Assembly: GCF_000724085.1 (NCBI RefSeq)
Contig: NZ_CCDL010000004.1
Coordinates: forward strand, 124,001-188,000
Source: Oceanobacillus manasiensis
Lineage (GTDB): Bacteria > Bacillota > Bacilli > Bacillales > Amphibacillaceae
Direction of reading: 5' to 3'
Length of the DNA stretch: 64,000 bases
Both the position numbers and the translations under genes were made by a program. This document shows, one piece after another, positions 46,097-58,111 of this stretch. Each line of letters opens with the position of its first letter. Position 1 is the first letter of the stretch. Below the pieces are notes generated by a model. That model made no database searches and was not told the DNA's origin. It saw only the letters and a list, made by a program, of their open reading frames with translations.

Positions 46097-46101
46097 TAAA
46101 C

Positions 46102-47622
46102 TTATTCCTTCATTTTTGCTTTTGCTATATCAAATTCACTTGCAACCTCTGGCTTGTTGGAGCTAAACAAACTAACCAAGATGGTTACTAAAAGATTGAT
46201 GATAAACCCTGGTACAATTTCGTATAAATCGAATATTCCACCTGAGAGAACATCTCCCCAGACTATTACTGTGATGGCACCTACTAATATACCAGCTAGT
46301 GCACCGTTCCGAGTAATTCCCTTCCATAATAAGGAAAGGAGTATGATTGGACCAAATGCTGCACCGAAACCAGCCCAAGCATAACTTACAAGATCTAGTA
46401 CAGAGCTTTCAGGGTTCATTGCAATTAGTGCAGCTATTAGCGCAATGATGATTGTCGCTCCCCTTCCAATCCATACAAGCTCTTTTCCACTTGCTTTCTT
46501 ACGGAAAAATGCTTTGTAAAAGTCTTCTGCCACTGCGGATGATGATACAAGCAGCTGTGAATCAATGGTACTCATAATAGCTGAAAGGATCGCTGCTAAG
46601 AGAACACCAGCAACAACTGGGTGGAACAGAATCTGAGAAAAAGCAATAAAGATTTTTTCTGGATCTGCCAGCACCTGTAATCCATTTTCGGTAGTCACCT
46701 GTATTCCAAAGTTACTTAATACAGTGACATCCTGTGTACTTATAAAAGCAAGACCGACAAAACCGGTAAAAATAGCACCATATAAGCCAAGGATCATCCA
46801 AGTAGTCCCGATAAGCTTCGCCTTTGATACATCTTTTGGTGAACGGAGTGCCATAAAGCGTACGATGATATGTGGCTGACCAAAATATCCTAAGCCCCAT
46901 GCAAGGGATGAAATAATCGCCATAATGCCGACGCCTTGAACCATATTTAGATGACTTGGATCAATTTCGCCCACAGCTTGTACTGCATCTGACCAACCAC
47001 CCATTTGATTTAGTGCAACAATTGGCACCACAATAAGTGCTAAAAACATAAGGATTCCTTGGAAGAAATCAGTCCATGCTACAGCAAGAAAACCTCCAAG
47101 CAATGTATAAGATACGACGACGATCGTCCCTATCCATAATGCGGCATCATAGCTGAGGCCAAAAGACGCCTCAAAAAGCTTGGCTCCTGCCACCATACCT
47201 GAAGATGTATAGAATGTGAAAAATAACAGTATAACAAGTGCGGAAATAACACGGAGTATGTGAGATTTATCTTTAAAGCGGTTTTCCAAAAAGTCTGGGA
47301 TTGTGATTGAATTGTTTGCTACCTCTGTATAAACACGTAGACGTTTTGCGACAAATTGCCAATTTAAATAGGCTCCAACCGCAAGCCCGATTGCCATCCA
47401 TGCCTCTGACATTCCTGATGCATAAATTGCTCCTGGCAAACCAAGTAATAACCAGCCACTCATATCTGAAGCACCTGCACTTAATGCAGCAACCCCTGGT
47501 CCAAGATTGCGACCTCCGAGTACATAATCTGATAAATTATTTGTCATGCGGTACATGATTAGTCCAATTACAAGCATTCCTAGTAGATATACGATAAAAG
47601 TTATTAGTGTTGTTAGACCCAC
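46102..47622 (-). CDS. putP: Sodium/proline symporter (PutP/OpuE type)
   Basis: 506 aa SSS-family transporter with about 13 helices. Family marks: VLGGRNLGPGVAALSAGASDM (Na-binding start), GLPGAIYASGMSEAWM, WGLGYFGQPHIIVRFMALRS and AILSAIMSTIDSQLLVSSS. GTG start after AGAGGGGAAAG. OpuE (osmoprotective) and PutP (catabolic) cannot be separated by eye; location near a P5C dehydrogenase favours catabolism and the Bacillus order has opuE here. Confidence 0.88.
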   Translation of the reverse strand: MGLTTLITFIVYLLGMLVIGLIMYRMTNNLSDYVLGGRNLGPGVAALSAGASDMSGWLLLGLPGAIYASGMSEAWMAIGLAVGAYLNWQFVAKRLRVYTEVANNSITIPDFLENRFKDKSHILRVISALVILLFFTFYTSSGMVAGAKLFEASFGLSYDAALWIGTIVVVSYTLLGGFLAVAWTDFFQGILMFLALIVVPIVALNQMGGWSDAVQAVGEIDPSHLNMVQGVGIMAIISSLAWGLGYFGQPHIIVRFMALRSPKDVSKAKLIGTTWMILGLYGAIFTGFVGLAFISTQDVTVLSNFGIQVTTENGLQVLADPEKIFIAFSQILFHPVVAGVLLAAILSAIMSTIDSQLLVSSSAVAEDFYKAFFRKKASGKELVWIGRGATIIIALIAALIAMNPESSVLDLVSYAWAGFGAAFGPIILLSLLWKGITRNGALAGILVGAITVIVWGDVLSGGIFDLYEIVPGFIINLLVTILVSLFSSNKPEVASEFDIAKAKMKE

Positions 47623-47625
47623 GTT

Positions 47626-47730
47626 TTACTTTCCCCTCTCTGTAAACATTGTGATAACGGATGCCAAGAGTACAATCGGCATTGGCACAAACAGCCAAAA
47701 CCATGTTGCCCCTGTTATTGCATATTCCAT
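47626..47730 (-). CDS. Symporter small accessory protein, 34 aa
   Basis: ATG at 47728-47730 after AAAGGGGAG gives MEYAITGATWFWLFVPMPIV followed by LLASVITMFTERGK: a single membrane helix with a charged end. The stop is 3 nt before the symporter's GTG. Such micro-proteins upstream of SSS-family transporters recur and are thought to assist them. Confidence 0.65.
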   Translation of the reverse strand: MEYAITGATWFWLFVPMPIVLLASVITMFTERGK

Positions 47731-48043
47731 GTATTGCTCCCCTTTCGTTTCCGTACTACCATTTGTTCCTCGTTGAAACAAAACACAATGACTATGGTTT
47801 CATATATCAAGTTACTTTTCAAGCGCTCAAATACCCATGATCCTTTGCATGGCTTCATTTTTAGAGCAATCAAACTTCGTATAATTACATATATCATGTT
47901 TATACCTCATATATTAAGTTCTCATGAAATTAATACAAGTATAGGTACATATTTACACTATCCCGTCTAAATTCTTTATTATACAGCAAATTTGTGTAAC
48001 AAATATTTTTTATTTCTTTGTATAGGGAAACGAATAAAAAAAC
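47731..48043. other. AT-rich interval upstream of the symporter genes
   Basis: About 310 bp with no credible gene or repeat; it should hold the symporter promoter. Confidence 0.35.
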
Positions 48044-48073
48044 GCCTAGGAAAGTTTCCACACTATCCTAGGC
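48044..48073 (-). terminator. Intrinsic terminator after the signal-peptide gene
   Basis: GCCTAGGA ... TCCTAGGC perfect 8-bp stem; on the minus strand followed by GTTTTTTT. Confidence 0.85.
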
Positions 48074-48143
48074 AAATCTATCATATTTGTAATAGGGTAT
48101 TAAAAAATTACTGATAACTCTTATAAAGAATTACTAAGACTAA

Positions 48144-48281
48144 TTAAAATAGGTTGGTTTTTTGAATTGAAAGTACGCTTGGCTCTCTTTCACCAACAAA
48201 AGCTAAATCTTCTTGTTGGGTGAAAAAATAACCAGATAAAAGTACTGCTCCTATAGCAAGTCCAGAAATAATTTTTTTCAT
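48144..48281 (-). CDS. Secreted signalling pre-peptide (Phr/NprX-like), 45 aa
   Basis: MKKIISGLAIGAVLLSGYFF is an N-terminal secretion signal. The rest, TQQEDLAFVGEREPSVLSIQ KTNLF, is a short hydrophilic-to-hydrophobic tail like Phr, PapR and NprX precursors, from which a 5-8-residue C-terminal or internal peptide is cut. AAAGGAGGG precedes the ATG. It begins 20 nt after the stop of the RRNPP receptor and ends before a strong terminator. The mature peptide is not determinable by eye. Confidence 0.75.
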   Translation of the reverse strand: MKKIISGLAIGAVLLSGYFFTQQEDLAFVGEREPSVLSIQKTNLF

Positions 48282-48301
48282 ATAAATCCCTCCTTTATGG
48301 G

Positions 48302-49582
48302 TCATATATTAGTAATTTGCTTATAGGCAAAGTTAGCCACTCGGTAATATTTCGAAGCGTTTTTGTACTTAGAAACTTTTTCAAAGTGTTTTGCTAACAA
48401 CTCTGAATAGACACTAAGATTTGCGTAGTCCTTGTTTTTCTGTAAATAAGGGATAAATTCTTTTGTAACCAAGTTTTCAAATTTATCATGCTCTTCTTTA
48501 AGTAAATAATCATACGTATTGATAACGTAGTAATAAAGTTCCCTGTACGGGCTTTTCACACTATATCTTCTAATTAAGTCTATTCCTTGATCTATAAACT
48601 TTCTAGTATTCCCAAAATCTTTAATATTATAATATTCTCTCATAAGAGATCCTACAGAGTTTAAGGTATCAATTAATTGTGCATTTTCATCATTTATCAC
48701 TTCTTGAAAATGTCTGATTGCTTCTTTTGAATCATCCTTTGTTGAATAAAGATATCCAAGATTTTGATGTGTCAATAACTTTATCTCGTTATTATTATTA
48801 AGTTCACCTAAATGTAAAGCTAGATTGAAATTTTTAATAGCTTTTTTGTACATTCTTATTCTTCTGTAAGAAATACCCAGAATGATATGACATTGCGCAC
48901 AACGAATAAAATTATATTGTTTCATATATACTTCTAGAGCCTTATTTGAATAGTCAATTGCCTCTAATGTATTTCTTAATTTACTATGTGTTACTCCGAT
49001 CGTATATTGAAGATCAGCTGTTTCTTGTTCTTCTAACTCCACCTTATTCAGCTTTTCTTCTGATAGGTTGTAAAAATGCATCGCATTACTAAAATCACCA
49101 ATAACAGAATGATAATTCCCTCTAAACTTATTCCAATAAAACAAATGCAGGTTGTCAAATGTTCCTGAAATGTCATTTAAATCATTAATCTTATTCAAGG
49201 CTTCGTCAATATCCCCTAAAATTAAATAATACCTAATCTTGTGAATTTCGAATAAAAGTAGGCTTTCAGTAAGGTTGGTATCCATTAAATTCTGTATCTC
49301 GTTGTATGTAGCGATGATCTCCTTCTTATCATTCACTTCAAAAAGCATGCTGTACCATTTTTTGCACTTTTCTTGGATCGTTGCATCGAGTGAATTATCG
49401 ATTTGAATCCCCAAACGTGTGCAAAGCATTTGAATGATTTCTGGACTTGCCTCTGTTTTCAGATTCTCAATTTTTGATAAATAGGACAATGAAACGATAC
49501 CTTTAGCCAAATCTCCCTGTGTCATTTCTTGTTTAGTACGTTGTAGCTTGATAAAGGATCCTATTTCTATCAATTCACCCAC
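48302..49582 (-). CDS. RRNPP-family quorum-sensing regulator (NprR/PlcR-like)
   Basis: About 426 aa. N-terminal XRE-type HTH (~7-65: FIKLQRTKQEMTQGDLAKGI, then SLSYLSKIENLKTEASPEII) and about eight TPR-type helical repeats (~90-420), for example GDIDEALNKIND, FSNAMHFYNLSEEKL, LEAIDYSNKALEVY and YKKAIKNFNLALHLGE. Length equals NprR (~423). The start could also be TTG at 49573. The adjacent pre-peptide gene is the presumed ligand. It sits between putP and the P5C dehydrogenase gene, but its regulon is unknown. Confidence 0.85.
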   Translation of the reverse strand: MGELIEIGSFIKLQRTKQEMTQGDLAKGIVSLSYLSKIENLKTEASPEIIQMLCTRLGIQIDNSLDATIQEKCKKWYSMLFEVNDKKEIIATYNEIQNLMDTNLTESLLLFEIHKIRYYLILGDIDEALNKINDLNDISGTFDNLHLFYWNKFRGNYHSVIGDFSNAMHFYNLSEEKLNKVELEEQETADLQYTIGVTHSKLRNTLEAIDYSNKALEVYMKQYNFIRCAQCHIILGISYRRIRMYKKAIKNFNLALHLGELNNNNEIKLLTHQNLGYLYSTKDDSKEAIRHFQEVINDENAQLIDTLNSVGSLMREYYNIKDFGNTRKFIDQGIDLIRRYSVKSPYRELYYYVINTYDYLLKEEHDKFENLVTKEFIPYLQKNKDYANLSVYSELLAKHFEKVSKYKNASKYYRVANFAYKQITNI

Positions 49583-49719
49583 CCTATCCTCTACTAATAG
49601 TTAATGACTTCTGTAGTCTTATTATAACATAATTTCAGATAATTCATATTGGGAAAATATACGGGCTTTTATAGCGATTATTGCCCTAAAAACTTTCCTA
49701 TTTTCCTGAGAGAGGAAAA

Positions 49720-49760
49720 TTAACCCCTTTCCGAGTGATTTTTCACTAGAAAGGGGCTAA
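49720..49760 (-). terminator. Intrinsic terminator after the P5C dehydrogenase gene
   Basis: TTAACCCCTTTC ... GAAAGGGGCTAA stem with a loop of about 17 nt; on the minus strand followed by TTTTCC. Confidence 0.75.
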
Positions 49761-49788
49761 TCGAGTTCATGTGACTATTTTCTTATTG

Positions 49789-51336
49789 TTAAAACATTTC
49801 GGATGTGGTTTTACCTTGCATGTGGTGAATTAGGTAATCTGGCCCACCGGCTTTAGAATCTGTACCAGACATGTTAAAGCCGCCAAATGGCTGATATCCT
49901 ACAATTGCTGCAGTACAACCACGATTGAAATAAAGGTTTCCTACATGGAAATCTTGACGGGCTTGTTCTTGATGCTCACGGTTATTTGTGATGACAGCAC
50001 CTGTTAGGCCATAATCCGTATTGTTGGCGATTTCGATTGCTTCATCAAAATCTTTTGCTTTTGTTAAGCCAACAACAGGGCCAAAGATTTCTTCCTGCAT
50101 AATGCGAGCATCTGGTTTAAGATCAGCGAATACAGTTGGATTAACAAACCATCCCTTGCTATCATCCCCAGTTCCGCCGACAAGAAGTTCACCTTCGTTT
50201 TTACCAATTTCAATGTAATCTAGTATCTTATCATATGCACCTTGATCAATAACTGGTCCCATAAAGTGTGAGTTATCATACGGATCACCAGCAGTAAGCT
50301 CTTTAGTCAAAGAAGCAACACGATCTTTTACCTCATCGTAAACATCCTGATGAATAACAGCTCGTGAACAAGCAGAACATTTTTGACCAGAGAAGCCAAA
50401 TGCTGATTGGACGATGGACTGTGCAGCAAGCTCAAGATCTGCTTCTTTATCTACTACTATCGTATCTTTTCCACCCATTTCGATAATGGTACGTTTTAGC
50501 CATTTTTGGCCATCTTGTACTTTGGCTGCACGTTCAAAAATACGTGTACCAACATCACGAGAGCCTGTGAAGCTGACAAAACGAGTGCGTGGGTGATCAA
50601 CAAGATAATCTCCAACTTCGCTACCTGGTCCAGGAATAAAGTTAATAACCCCTGCCGGTAAGCCAGCCTCTTCTAAAACTTCCATTAATTTATAAGCAAT
50701 AACTGGTGTCGCACTTGCCGGTTTTAATAGAACTGTATTCCCTGTCACCATTGCAGCAACTGTAGTTCCTGCCATAATAGCAAATAGGAAGTTCCACGGT
50801 GAAATAACGACTCCAACGCCTAGTGGAATATAGTTATATTGGTTAAATTCAATTGGACGGCTATTAATTTTTACGCCATCTTTCAACTCTAGCATTTGAC
50901 GACCATAGTATTCTAGGAAATCGATTGCTTCAGCTGTATCAGCATCAGCTTCCTTCCACGGTTTTCCGCCTTCTTTTACTAGATGTGCAGTAAATTCATG
51001 CTTACGACGGCGAATAATAGCCGCTGCACGGAAAAGAATATCTGCACGGAACTTAGGATCAGATTTTCTCCAGGTTTCAAATGTTTTATCAGCAGTTTGC
51101 ATTGCCTTTTCAGCAAGCTCTTTATCAGCTTTGGATACATATCCAATTACTTCTTCTTTGTTAGCTGGATTGACAGATACAATCTTATCATCTGTTGTGA
51201 TACGTTCTCCGCCAATTATTAGGGGATACTCTTTACCCAGTTCAGCTTCTACCTTTTTTAAAGCCTCAAGCATCTGCTGTCTGTTTTCTTCTACGGTAAA
51301 ATCTGTAAAAGGTTCATGTTTGTAAGGTACTACCAT
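49789..51336 (-). CDS. rocA: 1-Pyrroline-5-carboxylate dehydrogenase
   Basis: 515 aa, the RocA/PutC length. N-terminal [16 protein letters not shown]-binding [16 protein letters not shown] and [14 protein letters not shown], general base Glu in [13 protein letters not shown], catalytic Cys in [13 protein letters not shown]. Oxidises P5C/glutamate semialdehyde to glutamate in proline or arginine catabolism. No proline dehydrogenase gene lies in the window. Confidence 0.93.
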   Translation of the reverse strand: MVVPYKHEPFTDFTVEENRQQMLEALKKVEAELGKEYPLIIGGERITTDDKIVSVNPANKEEVIGYVSKADKELAEKAMQTADKTFETWRKSDPKFRADILFRAAAIIRRRKHEFTAHLVKEGGKPWKEADADTAEAIDFLEYYGRQMLELKDGVKINSRPIEFNQYNYIPLGVGVVISPWNFLFAIMAGTTVAAMVTGNTVLLKPASATPVIAYKLMEVLEEAGLPAGVINFIPGPGSEVGDYLVDHPRTRFVSFTGSRDVGTRIFERAAKVQDGQKWLKRTIIEMGGKDTIVVDKEADLELAAQSIVQSAFGFSGQKCSACSRAVIHQDVYDEVKDRVASLTKELTAGDPYDNSHFMGPVIDQGAYDKILDYIEIGKNEGELLVGGTGDDSKGWFVNPTVFADLKPDARIMQEEIFGPVVGLTKAKDFDEAIEIANNTDYGLTGAVITNNREHQEQARQDFHVGNLYFNRGCTAAIVGYQPFGGFNMSGTDSKAGGPDYLIHHMQGKTTSEMF

Positions 51337-51390
51337 ATTAAAAACCTCCTAAAAAATTATCCTATCCACCCTATTGATTGCGTTTTCAAA

Positions 51391-51425
51391 GAAAAAGCGC
51401 AAAGCGTCCTTAAAGCCAGAAGGCC
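51391..51425. repeat. Remnant of the GC-rich intergenic repeat
   Basis: AAAAAGCGCAAAGCGTCCTT and AGCCAGAAGGCCG resemble pieces of the element at 41213. Confidence 0.35.
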
Positions 51426-51449
51426 GTAAGGGTGTATCAAAAACACAAA

Positions 51450-51482
51450 AAATAAGGAGTGACGCATGTCCACCCCTTATTT
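51450..51482 (-). terminator. Intrinsic terminator after camS
   Basis: AATAAGGAGTG ... CACCCCTTATT stem; on the minus strand followed by TTTTGTG. Confidence 0.75.
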
Positions 51483-51519
51483 TACCCGATTTATTGTCAG
51501 ACTTCAATGAATCTTTTTC

Positions 51520-52650
51520 CTAGTGGAAAATATGAACGGTAGGATTGTCTGCACCAGCCTCCCGGTACACGGTACTTTCTACTTTATCACTTGATGTAAT
51601 CATTAGTTCGAGGTCATAGTAATTGTCAAACATATCTTGTACAAGACTGTAAGCATATTGGCTGAACCCAGTTACCTCGGCTTTTCCATAGAATTCAATA
51701 GGAATTTCGATTGTCAGCTTCCTTAACTCATCATTTATATAGAAGCCTTCCCCTATAATCCCTACATAATTTGGAAAGTATTTAGCAATCTCGGTACCAA
51801 AACTTGTTACTAATTCATGGTCTTCAAAGAATTCTTTCTTACCTTCGTCTGAAGGGAATAAGACATGTTGCTCATTTATATTTTCCCAATCTCCTAGGGA
51901 CGTTGACCCACCAGCTACATTGGTCTTAGCGACATAACTTCCTGGTATAGGAGCACTTCGGTCCTGTTCCCTATATACCGCCAGCATAATCGGCACATTT
52001 TCCAGCCCTTCCATCTTTCGCAGACGATTTACTACCTCGCCTGCAATGGATGTGGCCTGCTTCATCATGTCACTTTGAGAAATATCCAAGTAGTGGTAAG
52101 AACCACCTTGTGTGGTCTGATAACGGTAGACAGACTTCATCGCAATCCCAATTGAAATTCCTTCTAGTTTTACCGTGTTATCTTCATTCTTTGACAGAAA
52201 ATTTTGTTCTAAAATATGTGAAAGATATTTTGGGTTTGCCTCTTCTTCCTTTTGATTGTACTCCTCTTCAATAGCAGGATTTAAACCAGCTTCATTTTCT
52301 TCAGAGTTACGGCTCAACCATTCAAAAGCCGTACTTTCATCTATATACTGACCCTCTTGGAAGAAGTACTTGCTTGGATCATATACCTCTTTAGAATGCC
52401 TTCGCAGTCCGTCTTCCATTTCATCAATGTCCATACGGTTTGCTACTTGGTTTACAATAACACCCCTTGCCTTGCTGGGCTCATATGGAAGAACCATTTT
52501 ATAATTATCCTCTGAAAGCTGGTAGCTCGGCACAATAGAAGTTTCCTGTTCTGTCTTTGTTTCATCTTGCACGACTTCTTCGTTTCTATCGGGCGTACAG
52601 CCCGTTATAAGTAGGAGTGTGCCTAACAGACATATGCTCCATTTTTTCAT
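51520..52650 (-). CDS. camS: CamS-family sex-pheromone lipoprotein
   Basis: 376 aa. Lipoprotein signal with lipobox ITGC (~17-20), then a Glu-rich spacer and the CamS domain (DNYKMVLPYEPSKARGVIVN; EAGLNPAI; ISIGIAMKSVYRYQ). In enterococci and staphylococci the signal peptide yields a cAM373-type pheromone; the mature protein's role is unclear (B. subtilis yerH). Last gene of pcrB-pcrA-ligA-camS. Confidence 0.9.
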   Translation of the reverse strand: MKKWSICLLGTLLLITGCTPDRNEEVVQDETKTEQETSIVPSYQLSEDNYKMVLPYEPSKARGVIVNQVANRMDIDEMEDGLRRHSKEVYDPSKYFFQEGQYIDESTAFEWLSRNSEENEAGLNPAIEEEYNQKEEEANPKYLSHILEQNFLSKNEDNTVKLEGISIGIAMKSVYRYQTTQGGSYHYLDISQSDMMKQATSIAGEVVNRLRKMEGLENVPIMLAVYREQDRSAPIPGSYVAKTNVAGGSTSLGDWENINEQHVLFPSDEGKKEFFEDHELVTSFGTEIAKYFPNYVGIIGEGFYINDELRKLTIEIPIEFYGKAEVTGFSQYAYSLVQDMFDNYYDLELMITSSDKVESTVYREAGADNPTVHIFH

Positions 52651-52664
52651 TCCCTTACACTCCC

Positions 52665-54668
<2,004 letters not shown>

Positions 54669-54679
54669 TCAAGCACCTC

Positions 54680-56899
54680 CTATTGCTTCGTAATTGGGGC
54701 AAATTTAGCCAGAACTCGCTTAATTCCAGTTGGTGCTGGAAAGGCAATATCAAGTTCCATTGCTTCCCCTTCACCCTGCACTTTCACGACTGTTCCAGTC
54801 CCCCATTTTTTGTGATTTGCTTTGTCACCAGGACCCCACGTTTCACTTTCGGCACCAGTGGTTTTCTGCATGCGCTCTGCTTTACGTTTTAAAGGTGCTG
54901 GTTTATCTTTCGGTTGTCCAAGTGGGCTACCAAACATAGAAGTCTTCGCCTGTTCGATGCCTTCAATTAATTCTTCCGGTATTTCACCGATAAAACGGCT
55001 AATTGGATTCATGTTAGTACGTCCATACAATGTACGCATTTTTGCATGGGTCAAATAAAGCTGCTGTTCAGCCCTAGTTATACCTACATAAGCGAGTCTG
55101 CGCTCTTCTTCCATCTCGTCATTATCAAACATAGAACGACTATGCGGGAAAACATTTTCCTCCATTCCAATCAAGAAGACGACAGGGAACTCTAACCCTT
55201 TGGCCGCATGCAAGGTCATTAAGGTTATCTTTTCCTCATTATCAGGATCTTCTTCATCAACGCGATCAATATCTGCAATTAATGCAAGATCTGTAAGAAA
55301 GGCGACCAATGTTTTATCTTCTGCGGTTGCTTCAAAGTCTTTTGTTACTGTCATAAACTCTTCTAAGTTTTCCAGACGGCTTTGCGACTCAATGGTACGC
55401 TCGTTTTTCAGCATTTCTTCATAGCCTGTCCGTTCTAAGACCGCTTCAACCATATCTGTTGCGGTTAAAAACTCCTGCTGCTGGGAAAGGGATTGGATAA
55501 GCTGGCCAAATTGTGCTAATGCATTGGCAGCTTTTTTAGATACACCTGTGAAATCTACTTCCTTTACAGCTTCATTAAAGGAAATATCATGTGCTGCTGC
55601 ATGCTCTCGCAAGCGGTCAATTGACGTTTTCCCAATGCCTCGCTTCGGAACATTTACAACGCGCTCAAAGCTTAAGTCATCATCAGGATTTGTAATAAGG
55701 CGCAAATAGGCTACCATATCTTTGATTTCTTTTCGCTCGTAGAACTTTGTTCCCCCAACCATTTGGTAGGAGATATTGGATTTCATTAACGTATCCTCAA
55801 CTGCCCGGGACTGCGCATTGGTTCGAGATAAAATCGCCACATCCCCCGGCGAGAAACCTTCACGGCGGGTTAATTCTTGAATTTTATCTGTAATAAATAA
55901 AGCCTCTTCCTGCTCTGTTGCCCCTTGGAAGTAATGAATATTTTTTCCGTCTGGATTTTCCGTCCACAGATTCTTTGGTTTACGCCCAGAGTTGTTTTCT
56001 ATTACTTTGTTGGCCGCAGATAAGATCGATTTGGTTGATCGGTAATTTTGCTCCAAGAAAACCGTCCGTGATGTAGGGTAATCTTTTTCAAAGGATAGAA
56101 TATTTGAAATGTCTGCACCACGCCAGCGATAAATCGACTGATCGGAATCCCCAACTACACATAGATTCTGGAATCGACTTGCAAGCTGTTTGACGAGGAA
56201 ATATTGGGCATGGTTTGTATCCTGATACTCATCGACGTGAATATACTGAAACCTTCGTTGGTAATATTCCAGCACTTCTGGAACCCGTTTAAATAAGTGA
56301 ATCGTCTGCATGATCAGATCATCAAAATCAAGTGATTGATTCTTTTTAAGCATTTTTTCATATGCTTCATAAATTTGTCCGACCTGTCTATCAAAGAAGT
56401 TTCCAACATTTTTATTGTATTCTTCAGCAGTTATAAGCTCATTTTTTGCTGCACTAATTTGACCAAGCATAGCCCGAGGATCAAATTTCTTTGGATCAAT
56501 GTTAAGGTTTTTCAGAATCTGTTTGATTACAGAGAGCTGGTCCCCACTGTCCAAAATACTAAAATTACGGTTATAGCCAATCCGATCAATGTCTTTGCGG
56601 AGGATGCGAACACACATCGAGTGGAATGTAGAGACCCACATGTACTCACTTTCCGGGCCAACCAGCTTGCGGACACGATCCTTCATCTCTCTTGCAGCTT
56701 TGTTCGTAAAGGTAATAGCAAGTACATTTCGGGCTGCTACCTCTTTTTCGCCAAGTAGGAATGCAATGCGATGTGTAAGCACACGGGTTTTCCCACTACC
56801 TGCACCTGCCATGATTAACAAGGGGCCTTCCGTATGCTTCACTGCCACTTGCTGTTCTTTATTCAATCCTTTTAATAAGTCATCCATTGTCTGACTCAT
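54680..56899 (-). CDS. pcrA: ATP-dependent DNA helicase PcrA
   Basis: 739 aa, normal for PcrA. Motif [14 protein letters not shown], Ia [95 protein letters not shown]-terminal Tudor-like RNAP-binding domain ([18 protein letters not shown]). Superfamily 1 3'-5' helicase. Confidence 0.97.
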   Translation of the reverse strand: MSQTMDDLLKGLNKEQQVAVKHTEGPLLIMAGAGSGKTRVLTHRIAFLLGEKEVAARNVLAITFTNKAAREMKDRVRKLVGPESEYMWVSTFHSMCVRILRKDIDRIGYNRNFSILDSGDQLSVIKQILKNLNIDPKKFDPRAMLGQISAAKNELITAEEYNKNVGNFFDRQVGQIYEAYEKMLKKNQSLDFDDLIMQTIHLFKRVPEVLEYYQRRFQYIHVDEYQDTNHAQYFLVKQLASRFQNLCVVGDSDQSIYRWRGADISNILSFEKDYPTSRTVFLEQNYRSTKSILSAANKVIENNSGRKPKNLWTENPDGKNIHYFQGATEQEEALFITDKIQELTRREGFSPGDVAILSRTNAQSRAVEDTLMKSNISYQMVGGTKFYERKEIKDMVAYLRLITNPDDDLSFERVVNVPKRGIGKTSIDRLREHAAAHDISFNEAVKEVDFTGVSKKAANALAQFGQLIQSLSQQQEFLTATDMVEAVLERTGYEEMLKNERTIESQSRLENLEEFMTVTKDFEATAEDKTLVAFLTDLALIADIDRVDEEDPDNEEKITLMTLHAAKGLEFPVVFLIGMEENVFPHSRSMFDNDEMEEERRLAYVGITRAEQQLYLTHAKMRTLYGRTNMNPISRFIGEIPEELIEGIEQAKTSMFGSPLGQPKDKPAPLKRKAERMQKTTGAESETWGPGDKANHKKWGTGTVVKVQGEGEAMELDIAFPAPTGIKRVLAKFAPITKQ

Positions 56900-56915
56900 A
56901 CTTCCACCGCCTAAC

Positions 56916-57605
56916 TCAATTATCTTTAATAGCTTTTACTGTTTTTAGTGCTTTTTTAATATCTGTATATATAATATTGCCAACAATAACTACATCAGCA
57001 TGTTCTTTCATATCTCTTGCCTGTTGAACTGTCTCAATTCCTCCACCATAGAAAAGCTTTGTTTCATCAAGCTGGTGTTTCACTTTTTTAACAAGCTCGG
57101 GGTCACCGTACTTCCCACTGTATTCCATATAAAAAACCGGTAAGTGGAAGACTTTTTCCGCCATATATGCATATGCAATGACATCTTCTTCATCCGGCAA
57201 GTAACTGTTTGTATGGGTAAAAGCCTTTGCTTCTTCATTTAAAATACAATATCCTTCAAACAAAACCTCACTATATTCCATCATGTCCACAAATTCCTTA
57301 ATGGCTTGATGCTGAATATCCATCATCCATTTCTTTTCTTTTGAATTTAAAACCATTGGGATATAGTAATAATCAAATCCTGGGGTAATCGCGTCCATTG
57401 AGGATATTTCTAAGATACACGGGACAGTAAATCTGCGGACACGAGCAAGGAGATCAAGCACCCCGTCTAATGTAATGTCATCTGTTCCACCGACAATAAT
57501 AGCGTCTGTTCCTGATTCGCAAATCATCTCTAAATGTTCATCTGAAATTTCCTTGGCTGGGTCGAGTTTAAATATATGCTTCCATTCATTTATTGTAGTA
57601 TACAA
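56916..57605 (-). CDS. pcrB: Heptaprenylglyceryl phosphate synthase
   Basis: 229 aa TIM-barrel GGGP/HepGP synthase-like: [53 protein letters not shown] and [15 protein letters not shown] phosphate-binding motifs. Couples heptaprenyl diphosphate with glycerol-1-phosphate. First gene of its operon, 17 nt before pcrA. Confidence 0.95.
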   Translation of the reverse strand: MYTTINEWKHIFKLDPAKEISDEHLEMICESGTDAIIVGGTDDITLDGVLDLLARVRRFTVPCILEISSMDAITPGFDYYYIPMVLNSKEKKWMMDIQHQAIKEFVDMMEYSEVLFEGYCILNEEAKAFTHTNSYLPDEEDVIAYAYMAEKVFHLPVFYMEYSGKYGDPELVKKVKHQLDETKLFYGGGIETVQQARDMKEHADVVIVGNIIYTDIKKALKTVKAIKDN

Positions 57606-57730
57606 ATTGTTAATCCTCCATTAACTTAATACATTACTTTATTATACCAAAAAAACCAGGTGGAATTTAGGGATAAGGGAGAAATTTTTTGTGAAGTTGT
57701 TGGTGGGGGTGGGATGGGCTGTGGATGGGT

Positions 57731-57939
57731 GGCGCGTCTATTTTTGGCGGGGTGCGTCAGTTTGGTGGTTTGGTGCGTCTCTTTTGGTGGGGCTGCGTCT
57801 CTTTTGGTTGGGGTTGCGTCTCTTTGCTGGAGCGGTGCGTCTCTTTTGGTGGGGGCTGCGTCTCTTTGCTGGATTGGTGCGTCTCTTTTGGTTGGGGCTG
57901 CGTCTCTTTGCTGGATTGGTGCGCCTCTTTGCGAAGGGG
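57731..57939. repeat. Tandem array 1: about ten imperfect 20-22-bp units
   Basis: Units share GGTGCGTCTCTTTTGG or CTGCGTCTCTTTGCTGG (for example near 57770, 57812, 57836, 57880). GC- and G-rich on the plus strand. Open frames here on both strands arise because the unit contains no stop; no ribosome site or family supports a gene. Confidence 0.8.
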
Positions 57940-58086
57940 ACACGCGACTTCGGGAGAGCCTCACGCGACTTCGTGAGAGTCTCACGCGACTTCACGAGAG
58001 TGACACGCGACTTTGTGAGGGCCGCATGCGACTTCGCCAGAGCGCCACGCGACATTGCGAGGGCCGCACGCGACTTTATGAAAACG
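57940..58086. repeat. Tandem array 2: seven 21-bp units
   Basis: Seven consecutive units exactly 21 bp long, consensus NCACGCGACTTCGNGAGAGNC, starting 57940, 57961, 57982, 58003, 58024, 58045 and 58066; a partial eighth unit CCACGCG follows. A heptapeptide such as RDFVRVS would repeat if translated. Comparable Cys/Arg/Thr-rich spurious ORFs occur in other Bacillaceae intergenic regions, so it is likely a non-coding repeat. Confidence 0.85.
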
Positions 58087-58111
58087 CCACGCGTGGCCCT
58101 CACGCTTCACT

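Noticed and set aside
57940-58086. CRISPR-like array
   Set aside because: Units are contiguous 21-bp tandem repeats without unique spacers, and no cas genes are present.
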